Assembly (NCBI GenBank): GCA_017396055.1
Contig: JAFQND010000022.1
Span: forward strand, 1 to 9,052
Direction: 5' to 3'
DNA: 9,052 bases
Source of the DNA: Oscillospiraceae bacterium
GTDB lineage: Bacteria > Bacillota > Clostridia > Oscillospirales > Ruminococcaceae
Shown: positions 1-6,608 of the stretch, one piece after another
How positions within the stretch are numbered: position 1 is the stretch's first letter
How the letters are laid out: the number at the start of each line of letters is the position of its first letter
Notes under the pieces: generated by a model
What the model saw: the letters and a program-made list of their open reading frames with translations, nothing else
Databases searched by the model: none
Told to the model about the DNA's origin: nothing
Position numbers and translations under genes: made by a program

Positions 1-1
1 C

Positions 2-670
2 AGCGTTCCCTACACCTGGGGCACGGTCGGCCTGATCTACAACACCACCATGGTGGAAGAAGCACCCACCAGCTGGAATGCTCTGTGGGATGAACGGTAT
101 CAGGACAATATCCTGATGTTCTTAAACAGCCGCGATGCCTTCGGCATTGCGCAGAAGCTGTTGGGCTACTCGCAGAACACCACTGACGAGACAGAGATCC
201 GTCATGCTGCAGAAGTCCTCAAGCAGCAGAAATCTGTCCTGCAGACCTATGTCATGGACGAGATCTTCGACAAGATGGAGATCGGTGAGGCTGCACTGGC
301 TCCTTACTATGCCGGTGACGCTGTGGTCATGATCGAAGAGAACCCCGACCTTGCGTTCGTCCTTCCTGAAGAGGGAAGCAACGTCTTCGTCGATGCGATG
401 TGCGTGGTCAAGGGCTCCAAAAACAAGTCTCTTGCCGAGGAGTTCATCAACTTCATGTGTGAAGCTGAGGTCGGCAAGGCCAACATCGAGTACATCTGTT
501 ACTCCACCCCGCTGCAGACGGTTTATGACATTCTCGATGAGGAGACCAGAAACAATCCCATCGCTTATCCCGACGAGGAGATCCTTAGCCGGTGCGATGC
601 CTTTGTTAATCTCCCTGATGAGACCAATAAGCTGATGCAGGATCTCTGGAACGAGATCATCGCAGAATAA
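2..670 (+). CDS. potD: Spermidine/putrescine ABC transporter substrate-binding protein, C-terminal part (PotD-like)
   Basis: This is the last ~222 residues of an extracellular polyamine-binding protein; the N-terminus lies before the window. The reading frame is open from base 2 and starts with the PotD-type stretch VPYTWGTVGLIYNTTMV, so the ATG at 50 is an internal Met, not the start. The hinge and second lobe of the type-2 periplasmic-binding fold follow: a helix with SWNALWDE, a segment ending LAPYYAGDAVVM whose Asp sits where PotD contacts the amine, then DAMCVVKGSKNKSLAEEFINFM, the usual C-terminal helix of this family. In Gram-positives this protein is normally lipid-anchored and feeds PotABC, whose genes would be expected upstream, often with potC immediately before. 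TAA stop at 668-670, followed at once by a hairpin. Another polyamine-like ligand is possible. Family assignment is by recalled motif similarity; the exact ligand is inferred. Confidence 0.88.
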   Translation, partial: SVPYTWGTVGLIYNTTMVEEAPTSWNALWDERYQDNILMFLNSRDAFGIAQKLLGYSQNTTDETEIRHAAEVLKQQKSVLQTYVMDEIFDKMEIGEAALAPYYAGDAVVMIEENPDLAFVLPEEGSNVFVDAMCVVKGSKNKSLAEEFINFMCEAEVGKANIEYICYSTPLQTVYDILDEETRNNPIAYPDEEILSRCDAFVNLPDETNKLMQDLWNEIIAE

Positions 671-671
671 C

Positions 672-706
672 AAAAAAGGAGCAGACTTTTAAAGCCTGCT
701 CCTTTT
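672..706. terminator. Bidirectional rho-independent terminator between potD and the thioesterase gene
   Basis: Arms AAAAGGAGCAG (674-684) and CTGCTCCTTTT (696-706) form a perfect 11-bp stem around an 11-nt loop. It lies between two convergent genes. Read on the minus strand the stem ends in six T residues, so it should stop the thioesterase transcript best. On the plus strand the tail CCTTTTCC is weaker. Confidence 0.85.
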
Positions 707-713
707 CCTATTG

Positions 714-1226
714 TCAGAACCAAACTGTTTCGGGAAGGTCATCCCCGTCGACGAGGGTATAGATCCCGTGGGTGACCGCGGCATCCTCCGGTCGGAGGGC
801 CAGAAAATGCCCCTCTGCCTCTGCGGCCACTGTGCCGTCTTCCAACAGGATGAATCCTTTCGAGTAAAGATGTCTTCCTTCGGTGCGGACGAGCTTTGCG
901 GCAACTCTGAGATTGCTCTCTGTCGGTGTTTTCGCGAGGAAATGTATATTCAGCTCCACCGTCATGGCGGGCGGGGCGTTCTCACAGAGGCGGGTGGAGA
1001 ACCACAGCACCTCGTCCAGACAGGCGGAAACGATGCCGCCGTGGGCGACACCGGGAAATCCCTGATGAGCAGCTTCGGTACGGCAGAGGCCTATGGCGTA
1101 TCCGTCGTCGGTGGCATAGATTTTCATCCGCAGTCCGTCGGCTGCTTTGACACCGCAGACAAAACAGTTTTTGTCCCGGGGAAGCTCACGTATAATCCGG
1201 TGCTCTCTGATCTCATGTTTTTCCAT
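714..1226 (-). CDS. PaaI-family hotdog thioesterase
   Basis: A 170-residue protein of the hotdog-fold acyl-CoA thioesterase superfamily, presumably hydrolysing a cytosolic acyl- or aryl-CoA. Visible features are an N-terminal NCFVCG motif (residues 20-25) as in many clostridial PaaI-like proteins, then GVAHGGIVSACLDEV (59-73) containing the HGG...D signature of the active-site helix, and a beta-rich C-terminal half including ELNIHFLAKTP (91-101). Start chosen at 1226 because GGAGG lies about 7 nt upstream. A 54-codon in-frame extension to 1388 would run through the neighbouring terminator and into the next gene, so it is rejected. The gene is a single unit with its own promoter and converges on potD. 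Substrate unknown; the CxxC could bind metal or be structural. Confidence 0.85.
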   Translation of the reverse strand: MEKHEIREHRIIRELPRDKNCFVCGVKAADGLRMKIYATDDGYAIGLCRTEAAHQGFPGVAHGGIVSACLDEVLWFSTRLCENAPPAMTVELNIHFLAKTPTESNLRVAAKLVRTEGRHLYSKGFILLEDGTVAAEAEGHFLALRPEDAAVTHGIYTLVDGDDLPETVWF

Positions 1227-1260
1227 ATTTGATCCTCCGTCAGAAGTATTGCACGGGAAT

Positions 1261-1290
1261 AGTTTACCACAAAATCTCTGTTTCTTGCAA
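1261..1290 (-). promoter_or_regulatory. Putative SigA promoter of the thioesterase gene
   Basis: On the minus strand TTGCAA (1290-1285) and TAAACT (1266-1261) are separated by 18 nt. It lies just downstream of the previous unit's terminator and about 35 nt before the thioesterase start. The match to TTGACA/TATAAT is moderate. Confidence 0.5.
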
Positions 1291-1293
1291 CAG

Positions 1294-1324
1294 AAAAGGC
1301 CGAAGTATAGTGCTTCGGCCTTTT
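1294..1324. terminator. Rho-independent terminator ending the ABC operon
   Basis: Perfect 12-bp stem AAAAGGCCGAAG (1294-1305) / CTTCGGCCTTTT (1313-1324) with a 7-nt loop. It starts 6 bases beyond the stop codon of the last gene of the leftward operon and has T runs on both strands. Its position, between that stop and the thioesterase promoter, makes it the end of the five-gene unit. Confidence 0.88.
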
Positions 1325-1330
1325 TGCATC

Positions 1331-1732
1331 TTAATATCCGCAGGTCTTGACCTGCCACTTGCCGCTGTTGTTCCGGACGAGGATCCACTGCCAGTTTTTG
1401 TAGGTCTCTCCGAAGGCCAGAGAGCCATCGGTCTTTCCGATCACTTTAAAAGTGCTGGTGAGTACAATCGCCCGGTCGGCATCGTACTGCGCCGCCCATT
1501 CATCGGCTGCATCGATGTTTTCCGACTCGATATAGTTCAGTTCGGTGAGGGAACAGCCGCCGAATTCCCGCTGGAAATAGATCAGGGTCTCATAGACAGC
1601 ATCGTCGATCTCTTCTTCAGAATAGATCCCGGAGGGCCCGATATTCACCCGTACATCCTCGATCTTTCCCTGACAGGCGGTCAGCGTAAACGCAAGGGCC
1701 ATGGCAGTGAGCAGCAAAACGATTCTTTTCAT
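1331..1732 (-). CDS. Small lipoprotein of unknown function, last gene of the ABC operon
   Basis: A 133-residue predicted lipoprotein. The N-terminus MKRIVLLLTAMALAFTLTAC is a classic type II signal peptide with the lipobox LTAC, giving lipidated Cys20 and a mature protein of ~113 residues on the outer face of the membrane. The mature part has an acidic helix (SEEEIDDAVYETLIYFQREF, residues 38-57) and ends in a beta segment with aromatic spacing (NWQWILVRNN...WQVKTCGY), a pattern recalled from DUF4829-like clostridial lipoproteins but not searched. The ATG has an AAGGAG site 5-6 nt upstream and lies 12 bases after the previous stop, so it is co-transcribed with the ABC genes. The role is unknown; an accessory or ligand-contacting partner of the transporter is plausible. 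Residues C60 and C131 could form a disulfide outside the cell. Confidence 0.85.
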   Translation of the reverse strand: MKRIVLLLTAMALAFTLTACQGKIEDVRVNIGPSGIYSEEEIDDAVYETLIYFQREFGGCSLTELNYIESENIDAADEWAAQYDADRAIVLTSTFKVIGKTDGSLAFGETYKNWQWILVRNNSGKWQVKTCGY

Positions 1733-1744
1733 GGTTTCTCCTTA

Positions 1745-2191
1745 TCAGAACGAAGCTTCGAAATAATACCAGCAGTCTCTGATTTTTGACGTGGCGCCCC
1801 GGTTGTCTCCTACTTCGGTCCAGACCCAGTAATCATGTCCGTTCTGGGTCAGTTTTACGTCCATGTTCTGGAATGCCAGCGGCACATCGTCGGGAGAGTA
1901 ATAGCAGCCGTAGTAGGTACTGGAAGGAACAAGCCCTCTGCCGCCCAGCGTGAATTGGATCATATCGTGTTCGGCATTTCCGTGGTAGGCTCTGACCGAG
2001 ATGACCGGCAGTTTTTCCAGCTTCTTCGTCCCGTCGATCAGTCCGTCTGCACATTCCGTTTCGATCCTGTTTCCGTATACCGCCACGAAAGCCTTCGCCC
2101 GCAGTGTGGGATCGGAGAGCTTGATGATCCCGAAGATACCGATGATCACTGCTGTAAGAATAATGAGCGGTTTTTTTCGTAAAGGTTTCAT
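1745..2191 (-). CDS. Membrane-anchored small extracytoplasmic protein of unknown function
   Basis: A 148-residue protein with a short basic N-terminus (MKPLRKK), one hydrophobic segment at about residues 8-24, and an extracytoplasmic domain of ~120 residues. No lipobox and no clear signal-peptidase site, so it is probably an N-terminally anchored membrane protein. The soluble part is rich in Tyr/Trp (SSTYYGCYYSPDD; GHDYWVWTE; DCWYYFEASF) and has four cysteines (47, 95, 139 and possibly more) that could pair. A very good AAAGGAGG site precedes the ATG. It lies 24 bases after the permease stop and 12 before the lipoprotein start, so it belongs to the operon. No function recognised; the pairing with the lipoprotein suggests they act together at the cell surface. 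Confidence 0.82.
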   Translation of the reverse strand: MKPLRKKPLIILTAVIIGIFGIIKLSDPTLRAKAFVAVYGNRIETECADGLIDGTKKLEKLPVISVRAYHGNAEHDMIQFTLGGRGLVPSSTYYGCYYSPDDVPLAFQNMDVKLTQNGHDYWVWTEVGDNRGATSKIRDCWYYFEASF

Positions 2192-2215
2192 GTCATGTCC
2201 TCCTTTTTCAGAAGA

Positions 2216-3520
2216 TCACTCCTGCCGGATGGCGCTGAGGGCACTGATCTTGACGGCACGGTTGGCAGGGGAGAAGCCGGACACCAGTCCCACCATCATG
2301 GAGAAGACCAGCGCGCCGACCACCAGCCACCAGGGGATGATGGAGTAGCCGCCGAGGGTCATGCCGCCCATACCGCCGAAGATATCGACACTTCCCCCTC
2401 CGCCCGAGAGAGTGTTGATGACAAACGAAATACCATAGCTGATGATGACGCCGATCACGCCGCCCATAAAGCCGATGACGCCGGCTTCCATCAGAAATAC
2501 CGTACGGATGTTGCTGACAAGACAGCCCAGCACTTTCATCACGCCGATCTCACGGGTCCGCTCGTAAATGGACATGATCATCGTGTTGGTAATGCCGAGG
2601 GCCGCTACCAGCAGCGAAATAGCACCCAGACCGCCCAGGATCATCTGGTTGCTGCGGGCCTGTTCCTCCATGGGTTTGCGGATGGATTCCATGCTGTTGG
2701 TCTCATAACCGAAGGAGCGGATATATTCTTCCACCTCTTCGACATATTTCATGTCCTCCACCTTGACGACCACTTCCTGATAGGACTGTACTTTGTTTTT
2801 ATCGGTCTTGATGCCGTTGAGCTTGCGGTATTCGGCTTCCAGCTCTTTCAGCCAGTTCAGATCGAAAAAGACATTCCAGCCGGGTGAGGGAGTCTTTGAC
2901 CAGTCGCTGGTCAGTACCGCCGCACAGCGGATCTTAAAGGAGGGCTCTTTTTTCTTGCCGTCGCCGGTGTATCTGACGACCGCCTCCAGTTTGTCTTCCA
3001 TGACATCGACAAGCGGTTCGTCGCTCCATTTGCTGGAGCGGGGATCATAGAAATTATATCCCGCTTCCGCGCCGATCAGGACGATGTTTTCATAGTTTCC
3101 GTCGGTGGGGATCTCACCGGCATCCGTCTGGAATCCCAGCGCTTTAAGTGCTTCAAAGTCCACACCGTAAACACCGCCGCCGTACTGGTATTTTCCGCTG
3201 ACGATCTGAACAGCGCCCCATTCTTCGGGGCTGTACACAGGCGTAACGGCGGTTACGTGGTCGGTATTCCGGAAATTTTCGATCATCGTATCGTCCAGCG
3301 GCTGATCGGTCACGGTACCGTAGTTATAGATGGTGATGACGGTCAGGTCACCCATTTCGGCGAGGGCATCTTCCTGTGCCTTCTGAAGTCCCAGACCCAG
3401 CGATACCATGATCACGATGGCACAGGTGCCGATAACAACGCCCATGACCGTCAGCAGTGTCCGTACTTTTCTCTTGAGCAGATTGGACAGACACATGGCG
3501 ATCATATCTTTGATTTTCAC
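2216..3520 (-). CDS. ABC transporter permease, MacB/FtsX type
   Basis: A 434-residue permease with MacB/FtsX topology. There is one transmembrane helix near the N-terminus (about residues 22-44, in RTLLTVMGVVIGTCAIVIM), a large extracytoplasmic domain of ~245 residues, then three C-terminal helices (~294-317, 343-369, 396-415). The cytoplasmic stretch YERTREIGVMKVLG (319-332) after the second helix is the conserved FtsX-domain coupling segment, and the C-terminus SPANRAVKISALSAIRQE is typical of the family. Such proteins transmit ATPase movement to extracellular partners rather than forming a wide channel. The start is GTG, chosen for the GGAAGGGG site 8 nt upstream; ATG codons at residues 6 and 9 lack a comparable site. 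The gene lies 17 bases after the CARDB-like gene. Glycine-rich runs flank the third loop (GGGGSVDIFGGMGGM). Substrate unknown. Confidence 0.93.
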   Translation of the reverse strand: MKIKDMIAMCLSNLLKRKVRTLLTVMGVVIGTCAIVIMVSLGLGLQKAQEDALAEMGDLTVITIYNYGTVTDQPLDDTMIENFRNTDHVTAVTPVYSPEEWGAVQIVSGKYQYGGGVYGVDFEALKALGFQTDAGEIPTDGNYENIVLIGAEAGYNFYDPRSSKWSDEPLVDVMEDKLEAVVRYTGDGKKKEPSFKIRCAAVLTSDWSKTPSPGWNVFFDLNWLKELEAEYRKLNGIKTDKNKVQSYQEVVVKVEDMKYVEEVEEYIRSFGYETNSMESIRKPMEEQARSNQMILGGLGAISLLVAALGITNTMIMSIYERTREIGVMKVLGCLVSNIRTVFLMEAGVIGFMGGVIGVIISYGISFVINTLSGGGGSVDIFGGMGGMTLGGYSIIPWWLVVGALVFSMMVGLVSGFSPANRAVKISALSAIRQE

Positions 3521-3537
3521 AGGTCATGCCCCTTCCG

Positions 3538-5622
3538 TCAATCGTCGTAGTCGTCGTCTTCCAGTGCTGCTGCAGCTTTTTTCTTTTTGGCTTTGCGGAT
3601 CACGACCACAGCGATCACGATCACGGCAGCACCGCCCACACCGATCAGGATCCAGCCCCACAGAGGCATGCCGGTTTGTTCGGGTTCCATCATGACCGGT
3701 TCATCGATAACAGGTTCGTCCCAGATCATCTCCTGGACTTCCACGCTGAAGCTTCGCTCGAGTTCTCTCAGATTGCCTGCGGCATCTTCATAGCTGAGGA
3801 TAAATCTGCCCTCGACCATGCCGGGCATTTCGGGATTCAGGTTGGCTTCATAATAATCGCCGCTGCCGGATTCGACATTGCCGATATAGACAGTGGGCTC
3901 GCCTGTGGTGAAATTCTCACCTTCGACACGGATGGAGAGATTATAGATGCTGCTCTTTCCTTTGTTGACAAAGGAAATGCTGGGGAAGAGAGTTTCGCCG
4001 TACATGACGGGACCCCAGACATTGACTTCTTCTACCTCAAAGCGGTCGGGCTGTGTGACGGGGATGGTAATGGTCTCGCGGTCATCGATGGTCACGCGCT
4101 CGTCATCCAGAACAGCTTCATAGCTGACAGCCACTTCCAGACCGTAGGATTTGGGCGGAGCATCTGCCTTGACCAGCAGGTCGATGGCTTCGGTAAAGGT
4201 CTGACCTGCTCCCACATTGGCAATAAAGAAGGTGTTGGAGGAATTTGCAGGGGTGAAGACACCGCCGGTGGCATCGTCTGCCGCGGAGGAAACGGTCATC
4301 TTCAGGTTTTCGATCGCGGCAAAGGAGCTGGTGTTTTTCAGATTCAGGGTCAGCCGGAAAGTCTTGCCGCCTTCAACAGAGGAGGGGATCTCTTCGGACA
4401 CAATGCCGTCGATCACATTGCGGAAAGTATAGCTGTCGATGACCACGCGGGGTTTGGAGGCTGCAGGACCTTCTCCGTCACTGCCCGCGGGTTTTCCTTC
4501 TACAGGTACGAAAACCTTCGCAGAAGCTGCTGTATCGCCGCAGAGAACGGATACATCCAGCATCTGGTTGCCGGAGACCATATCTTCTGCCGCAAGGAGG
4601 TTCCAGGTGACCGAAGCGGGTGCGCCGGCCGCGATGGTGCCGATATTCTGGATATCCATGCCGCCGTCCACAGTGATGCCGGAAGTGGCCAGACCGTCCA
4701 GCAGCATTTTTACGTTTTCACAGGAGACGCTGCTGCCGTTGCGGATGTAAACGGTCAGCTTGAAGTTTTCGCCTGCCTTGACAAGATCGCGGTCAAGGGT
4801 ATATTCGGTGATCAGCAGTTCGCCTTCCGAAACGCCGCTGCCGCCGATCACTTTCAGGTTCACCTGCATGGTCTCTTCCACTTCGGCGCCGCCGTACTGG
4901 TAACAGGAGGTCAGGGTAATGGGATAAATACCGCTGTCGGCGCCGGAATCGGCGATCAGCGGCAGTTCAAGCATCTGGTCTTCGCCGGTACGGGTAAAGT
5001 TCAGTTCCTGTGTCGAGGTGGCGCTGTTGAAATAAATGCCCGCGGGAAGCGAGGCGGTGATCCGTGTCTTGCCAGCATAGCGTCCTCTGCCGCCCACATT
5101 TGCCAGCGGGATACGCAGCAGTTTGCTTTCGCCTGCTTTGATCTCGGGCAGGGGAGTACCCTCCTTGATGCCGATCAGATTGCCCAGCGGCTGAACGGGG
5201 AGATCTTCGTCCTCTTCGCTGTCGCTTTCTTCGTTTTTGACAAATCCGCTCACACGGACAGTACGGCTCTCATTGCCAACGGTGACATAAAGAGAGGTGC
5301 TGCCGCTTCCGCTGTAGGAAAAATCTTCCGAACCGGTCGAGAAGGAAGCGCTGCCGTTTTCGTCAAAGGTCACTTCGGCAGAGTCAGATCCGGAAAGGCC
5401 GCCGATGCCTTCAACGGTAACATCGGCTGTCTCGCCGGCGGTGCCGCCGCCGATCTCCAGACGGATCACAAATCGTTCGCCGGCCGCAACACTGCCCGGG
5501 ATCAGTTCGGCGCTGACGGAATAACCGGCTGCCCTTGCCGGAAGCGCTGTAAGCATCAGTATGAATGTCATGCACAGGCATACGGCAATGCTGATGGATC
5601 GTTTGATGATGTTTCTGGTCAT
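3538..5622 (-). CDS. Secreted, membrane-anchored multi-domain beta-sandwich protein (CARDB/NEW3-like) of the ABC operon
   Basis: A 694-residue protein between ATPase and permease genes. It has a signal peptide (residues 1-32, ending LPARA-A), a first beta domain (35-128), and an acidic linker (NEESDSEEDEDLP). At least four Ig-like modules follow, of the kind seen in CARDB/NEW3 or COG1361-type proteins. Each begins with phrases like 'G...LLRIPLANVGG', 'LVKAGENFKLTVYIRNGS' or 'GGKTFRLTLNLKNTS' and contains Ser/Gly-rich turns. A single C-terminal transmembrane helix (about 654-676) is followed by RKAKKKK and a short acidic tail. The bulk therefore sits outside the cell, tethered by one helix. 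The start ATG comes one base after the ATPase stop (TGA-C-ATG), with AGGAGA inside the ATPase coding end, so translation is probably coupled. It occupies the place of a MacA/HlyD adaptor but shows no HlyD coiled-coil or lipoyl domain. Ligand binding or complex assembly is inferred. Confidence 0.88.
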   Translation of the reverse strand: MTRNIIKRSISIAVCLCMTFILMLTALPARAAGYSVSAELIPGSVAAGERFVIRLEIGGGTAGETADVTVEGIGGLSGSDSAEVTFDENGSASFSTGSEDFSYSGSGSTSLYVTVGNESRTVRVSGFVKNEESDSEEDEDLPVQPLGNLIGIKEGTPLPEIKAGESKLLRIPLANVGGRGRYAGKTRITASLPAGIYFNSATSTQELNFTRTGEDQMLELPLIADSGADSGIYPITLTSCYQYGGAEVEETMQVNLKVIGGSGVSEGELLITEYTLDRDLVKAGENFKLTVYIRNGSSVSCENVKMLLDGLATSGITVDGGMDIQNIGTIAAGAPASVTWNLLAAEDMVSGNQMLDVSVLCGDTAASAKVFVPVEGKPAGSDGEGPAASKPRVVIDSYTFRNVIDGIVSEEIPSSVEGGKTFRLTLNLKNTSSFAAIENLKMTVSSAADDATGGVFTPANSSNTFFIANVGAGQTFTEAIDLLVKADAPPKSYGLEVAVSYEAVLDDERVTIDDRETITIPVTQPDRFEVEEVNVWGPVMYGETLFPSISFVNKGKSSIYNLSIRVEGENFTTGEPTVYIGNVESGSGDYYEANLNPEMPGMVEGRFILSYEDAAGNLRELERSFSVEVQEMIWDEPVIDEPVMMEPEQTGMPLWGWILIGVGGAAVIVIAVVVIRKAKKKKAAAALEDDDYDD

Positions 5623-5623
5623 G

Positions 5624-6361
5624 TCAATTCTCTCCTGTCTCGTTGTGATTGTCTTCAGAGCTGCTGCCCATGATGGATTCGTTGCGCTCGTCGCTGACCA
5701 CGGTGCCGTCTACCAGCTGGATGATCCGGTCGGCATATGCGGCGATCTCCCGGTCGTGGGTAACAAGGATCAGTGTTTCGTTGTGTTTTCTTGCCATCCC
5801 GACGATCATTTCCATGACCTCCAGGGTGGTATGGCTGTCCAGATTTCCGGTGGGTTCATCTGCAAAGACGATCTTCGGCTTTGCCGCAAAGGCTCTTGCG
5901 ATGCCGACGCGCTGCTGCTGACCGCCGGACATCTGGGTGGGGCGATGCTTCATCCGGTCAGACAGCCCCACAGCTTTCAGCATTTTTCTTGCTTCCTTCT
6001 GCCGCAGTTTTTTAGCAATGCCCCGGAACATCAGCGGCATTGCTACGTTTTCTATGGCTGTCAGTGTCGGCATCAGATTATATGACTGAAAAATAAAACC
6101 TACATTTTCCTGTCTGAAAAGCGCCAGCTCCCGTTCGTTCATGGCGGTGACATCTTTTCCGTCGATGATGACTTTTCCTTTTGATGGCTTTTCCAGGCCG
6201 GCCATGATATTCAGAAGCGTTGATTTTCCGCTTCCCGATGTACCAAGAATACAGAGGATCTCTCCCTCAGCGATCTCAAGGTTGATCCGGCTCAGTGCGA
6301 CAACTTTTTCCTGTTCGATCCGATAGATTTTTCGCAGATCTTTTATCTGTATCAGACTCAA
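5624..6361 (-). CDS. ABC transporter ATP-binding protein, MacB/LolD family
   Basis: A 245-residue nucleotide-binding subunit with all the catalytic motifs: Walker A GTSGSGKST (40-48), Q-loop FQSYNLMPTLTAIENV (Q92), signature MSGGQQQR (144-151, Met in place of the usual Leu), Walker B KIVFADEP with the D-loop TGNLD (163-175), and H-loop VTHD (H202). The FQSYNL...TAIENV wording is characteristic of the LolD/MacB/YknY group that pairs with FtsX-like permeases. The first gene of the operon. Start is TTG at 6361, supported by AAGGAGG 6 nt upstream; no ATG or GTG in a suitable position has such a site. The C-terminal ~25 residues (VVSDERNESI... on) are a polar tail that also carries the ribosome binding site of the next gene. 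Confidence 0.95.
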   Translation of the reverse strand: MSLIQIKDLRKIYRIEQEKVVALSRINLEIAEGEILCILGTSGSGKSTLLNIMAGLEKPSKGKVIIDGKDVTAMNERELALFRQENVGFIFQSYNLMPTLTAIENVAMPLMFRGIAKKLRQKEARKMLKAVGLSDRMKHRPTQMSGGQQQRVGIARAFAAKPKIVFADEPTGNLDSHTTLEVMEMIVGMARKHNETLILVTHDREIAAYADRIIQLVDGTVVSDERNESIMGSSSEDNHNETGEN

Positions 6362-6384
6362 AGCTCGCCCTCCTTTTCAAAGAA

Positions 6385-6409
6385 AGTGTACTATTCGAAA
6401 TAGTACACT
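6385..6409. promoter_or_regulatory. Inverted-repeat operator downstream of the ABC operon promoter
   Basis: Perfect 10-bp arms AGTGTACTAT (6385-6394) and ATAGTACACT (6400-6409) flank TCGAA. It lies in the 5' leader between the -10 box and the ribosome binding site, where a bound repressor would block elongation or initiation. The GTGTACTA...TAGTACAC pattern is, as I recall, that of YtrA-like GntR repressors, which often control ABC operons. A near-copy of the half-site, GTGTACTGT, is at 6437-6445 in the promoter spacer. The regulator is not encoded in the window. Confidence 0.75.
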
Positions 6410-6421
6410 AAGTATACTTAG
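6408..6421. promoter_or_regulatory. Second palindrome at the ABC operon transcription start
   Basis: CTAAGTATACTTAG is a perfect 14-bp palindrome. It shares two bases with the neighbouring inverted repeat and directly abuts the -10 box, so it covers the likely +1. Its sequence differs from the first repeat, so it may bind a different protein, or the pair may form one extended site. Confidence 0.55.
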
Positions 6422-6450
6422 AGTATAACAGCTGCTGTGTACTGTGTCAA
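6422..6450 (-). promoter_or_regulatory. Strong SigA promoter of the ABC operon
   Basis: On the minus strand, TTGACA (6450-6445) and TATACT (6427-6422) are separated by exactly 17 nt, a near-perfect vegetative promoter. Transcription should start around 6415, giving a leader of ~55 nt that contains both palindromes. The strength suggests the operon is held down by repression rather than switched on by activation. Confidence 0.9.
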
Positions 6451-6546
6451 TACATTTTTTCGTCCGGCTGTATGATAGTACGTTCTGATATCAATACGTT
6501 TCTCATGCCGGAATCGTTTCATCTTTTTAAGGCTTTTTTTAAAAAA

Positions 6547-6579
6547 TTGAGAACCTTTTTCACTTTGCCTCATACTATA
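6547..6579 (+). promoter_or_regulatory. Promoter of the 266-residue clostridial protein; SigK-like or weak SigA
   Basis: CATACTATA (6571-6579) fits the SigK -10 CATAnnnTA, and AC at 6553-6554, 16 nt before it, fits the SigK -35. The same stretch can be read as SigA TTGAGA (6547-6552), 18 nt, CATACT (6571-6576). A T7A6 tract at 6534-6546 just upstream may be a bent or UP-like element. Sequence alone does not decide; both motifs are short. Confidence 0.4.
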
Positions 6580-6608
6580 GAGTACAAAGTCCATAAGGAG
6601 GATTTGAT

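Noticed and set aside
122..673. 183-codon open frame antisense to potD
   Set aside because: Lies opposite a clear PotD sequence, its end overlaps the terminator, and it has no ribosome binding site or family resemblance.
1227..1388. 54-codon N-terminal extension of the thioesterase
   Set aside because: It would cross the operon terminator, the thioesterase promoter and part of the lipoprotein gene. The internal ATG at 1226 has GGAGG at correct spacing.
1229..1789. 186-codon plus-strand frame opposite the lipoprotein gene
   Set aside because: Opposite a gene with an evident lipobox and ribosome site, and it runs through the operon terminator.
3526..5673. 715-codon open frame on the plus strand, opposite the CARDB-like gene
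   Set aside because: The minus-strand gene has a signal peptide, repeated domains, transmembrane anchor and ribosome site. The plus frame has no recognisable motif, and its length is explained by the codon bias of the real gene.
6464..6546. Possible small RNA or terminator in the AT-rich part of the divergent intergenic region
   Set aside because: Only a T7A6 tract and a lone ATAGTAC half-site (6475-6481) are visible, with no stable stem ending in a T run. Kept only as possible upstream promoter sequence.
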